Source: Pseudomonadota bacterium
GTDB lineage: Bacteria; Myxococcota_A; Polyangia; Polyangiales; Polyangiaceae
Assembly (NCBI GenBank): GCA_023428245.1
Contig: JAEYYX010000034.1
Location: forward strand, 1 to 15,172
DNA length: 15,172 nucleotides
Reading direction: 5' to 3'
Below are positions 13,998 to 15,172 of this stretch, piece after piece. How positions within the stretch are numbered: position 1 is the first letter of the stretch; the number at the start of each line of letters is the position of its first letter. The notes beneath the pieces were generated by a model, which searched no databases, was not told the DNA's origin, and was given only the letters and a program-made list of their open reading frames with translations. The position numbers and the translations under genes are program-made.

Positions 13998-15104
13998 ATG
14001 ACGACGGTAGGCATCGTTGGCTGGCGCGGAATGGTGGGCTCAGTGCTTCTCGAGCGCATGCGCGCGGAGAACGACTTTCAGCATTTCGAGCCCGTTCTCT
14101 TCTCCACTTCGCAAGCGGGGACACCTGGCCCCGAACTCAACGGCAAGACCGAGCCGCTGCGCGATGCCAATGATCTCAAGGCGCTGAGTGAGATGGACAT
14201 GATCGTCTCCTGTCAGGGCGGCGACTACACGAAAGAGGTCCACGGCGCGCTCCGCAAGGCCGGCTACAAGGGTCTCTGGATCGACGCGGCCTCTAGCCTG
14301 CGCATGGAAGAAAGCGCCGTCATCATCCTCGATCCCGTCAACCGCAAGGTGATCGACCGGGCACTCGAGTCAGGGGTGCTCGACTTCATCGGTGGGAACT
14401 GCACGGTCAGCCTGATGCTCATGGGCATCCACTCCCTTTTCGATAACGGATGGGTTGAGTGGATCAGCGCCTCGACCTACCAAGCCGCGAGCGGCGCCGG
14501 CGCCAAGAACATGCGCGAGCTCGTCGGCCAGATGGGCGCGATCGCCAGCGTTCCGGCGGCTCGCTCCGCTTCGAGCTCGATCCTCGATCTCGACCGCGAG
14601 GTCGCTTCCCGCATGAGGAACCCCGAGTTCCCGACCAGCGAGTTTGGTGCTCCCCTCGCCGGCAGTCTGATCCCCTGGATCGACCGGGGCGTCGACGCGG
14701 GGCAGACTCGCGAAGAGTGGAAGGGCCATGTCGAGACCAACAAGATCCTCGGCCTCCCGCGTGAGGTTCCGGTCGACGGCATTTGCGTCCGGATTGGCGC
14801 GATGCGCAGCCACAGCCAAGCACTCACGATCAAGCTGACCAAGGATGTTCCCCTCGCGGAGATCGAGTCGGCGATCAGCGGGAGCAATCCTTGGGTCGAC
14901 TTCGTCCCAAACGACAAGGCCGAGACGCTAGGGCGCCTCTCGCCTGCGGCTTGCTCCGGCACGCTCACCGTGCCCGTCGGTCGCGTGCGCAAGATGAAGC
15001 TCGGACCTGACTTCCTCTCCCTCTTCACAGTCGGCGATCAGCTGCTCTGGGGCGCGGCAGAGCCGCTCCGCCGCATGGTGCTCATCGCGCTCGGAAAGCT
15101 TTAA
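13998..15104 (+). CDS. asd: Aspartate-semialdehyde dehydrogenase
   Basis: Asd reduces aspartyl phosphate to aspartate semialdehyde with NADPH, the branch point to lysine, diaminopimelate, threonine and methionine. The 368-residue length and motifs fit the enterobacterial-type group. Visible are the N-terminal nucleotide-binding GIVGWRGMVGSVL (5-17), FSTSQAG (35-41), the SLR phosphate contact (100-102), the catalytic GGNCTVSLM with Cys135, YQAASGAGAKNM (161-172), and CVRIGAMRSHSQAL with Arg270 and His272 in the position of the catalytic Arg/His. The ATG at 13998 is preceded by TAGGA about ten bases upstream, an ordinary if weak site. It diverges from glnA, and no lysC or dap gene is in the window. 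Nothing is missing or altered in the active site. Confidence 0.97.
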   Translation: MTTVGIVGWRGMVGSVLLERMRAENDFQHFEPVLFSTSQAGTPGPELNGKTEPLRDANDLKALSEMDMIVSCQGGDYTKEVHGALRKAGYKGLWIDAASSLRMEESAVIILDPVNRKVIDRALESGVLDFIGGNCTVSLMLMGIHSLFDNGWVEWISASTYQAASGAGAKNMRELVGQMGAIASVPAARSASSSILDLDREVASRMRNPEFPTSEFGAPLAGSLIPWIDRGVDAGQTREEWKGHVETNKILGLPREVPVDGICVRIGAMRSHSQALTIKLTKDVPLAEIESAISGSNPWVDFVPNDKAETLGRLSPAACSGTLTVPVGRVRKMKLGPDFLSLFTVGDQLLWGAAEPLRRMVLIALGKL

Positions 15105-15130
15105 ACAGCGCTCAGGAGGCGGTCGCCCCC

Positions 15131-15144
15131 GGCGGGCGCCCGCC
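15131..15144. repeat. 14-bp GC palindrome downstream of asd
   Basis: GGCGGGCGCCCGCC is a perfect palindrome 26 bases past the asd stop. It is followed on the plus strand by A8 (15147-15154), not T, so it lacks the U-tract of an intrinsic terminator for asd. The last bases of the window are G/C homopolymers. Confidence 0.45.
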
Positions 15145-15172
15145 CCAAAAAAAACCCCCCCGCCCCCCGCGC

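Overview
The window is GC-rich bacterial DNA whose gene content points to a myxobacterium-like organism (Myxococcota, probably the Polyangia side). The signs are several lipoproteins with long Gly/Ser/Pro-rich low-complexity linkers, Cys-rich repeat lipoproteins with Pro linkers, a PAS histidine kinase of the NtrB type, a perfect -24/-12 (sigma-54) promoter motif, GTG starts and very high GC at codon position 3. This assignment is inferred from protein style; there is no rRNA or marker tree here.

Layout. At 25-3806 two genes run leftward: a lipoprotein glycoside hydrolase of family 8 (2388-3806) and, downstream of it, an orphan PglZ-domain protein (25-2271) with a long disordered middle. A 362-base gap then leads to a rightward block: a dolichyl-phosphate-sugar-synthase-like glycosyltransferase (4169-4879) followed after 5 bases by sfsA (4885-5583), then a lipoprotein made of four six-cysteine repeats (5717-6580) that overlaps by 4 bases the start of a ferritin-like diiron protein (6577-7302). 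Facing these are an outer-membrane beta-barrel protein (7900-8520, minus) and, beyond it, the remains of a matrixin-type zinc metalloprotease (7430-7883, minus) that lacks its N-terminal half and whose C-terminal membrane anchor is in another frame. After about 0.7 kb with no convincing gene come a soluble PAS histidine kinase (9238-10377, plus) and a small outer-membrane protein (10499-11098, plus) with a sigma-54 promoter motif right at its start. A small secreted or lipoprotein-like gene (11193-11783, minus) converges on it through a shared terminator hairpin. The right end holds two core metabolic genes that are divergently transcribed: glnA, glutamine synthetase type I (12176-13579, minus), and asd, aspartate-semialdehyde dehydrogenase (13998-15104, plus).

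How they work together. Two pairs look like real operons from spacing alone: the glycosyltransferase with sfsA, and the Cys-rich lipoprotein with the ferritin-like protein. The divergent glnA/asd region is rich in inverted repeats. Nitrogen assimilation and the aspartate family pathway meet there, but a shared regulator is only a guess. I see no complete defence island, mobile element, CRISPR array, rRNA or tRNA. The PglZ protein has none of the BREX partner genes beside it. The points most worth a second look are: the glutamine synthetase with Phe at the position of the adenylylated Tyr; the sigma-54 motif that conflicts with the first possible start of its gene; the frameshifted matrixin gene; the four-repeat Cys-rich lipoprotein coupled to a diiron protein; and the orphan PglZ architecture.
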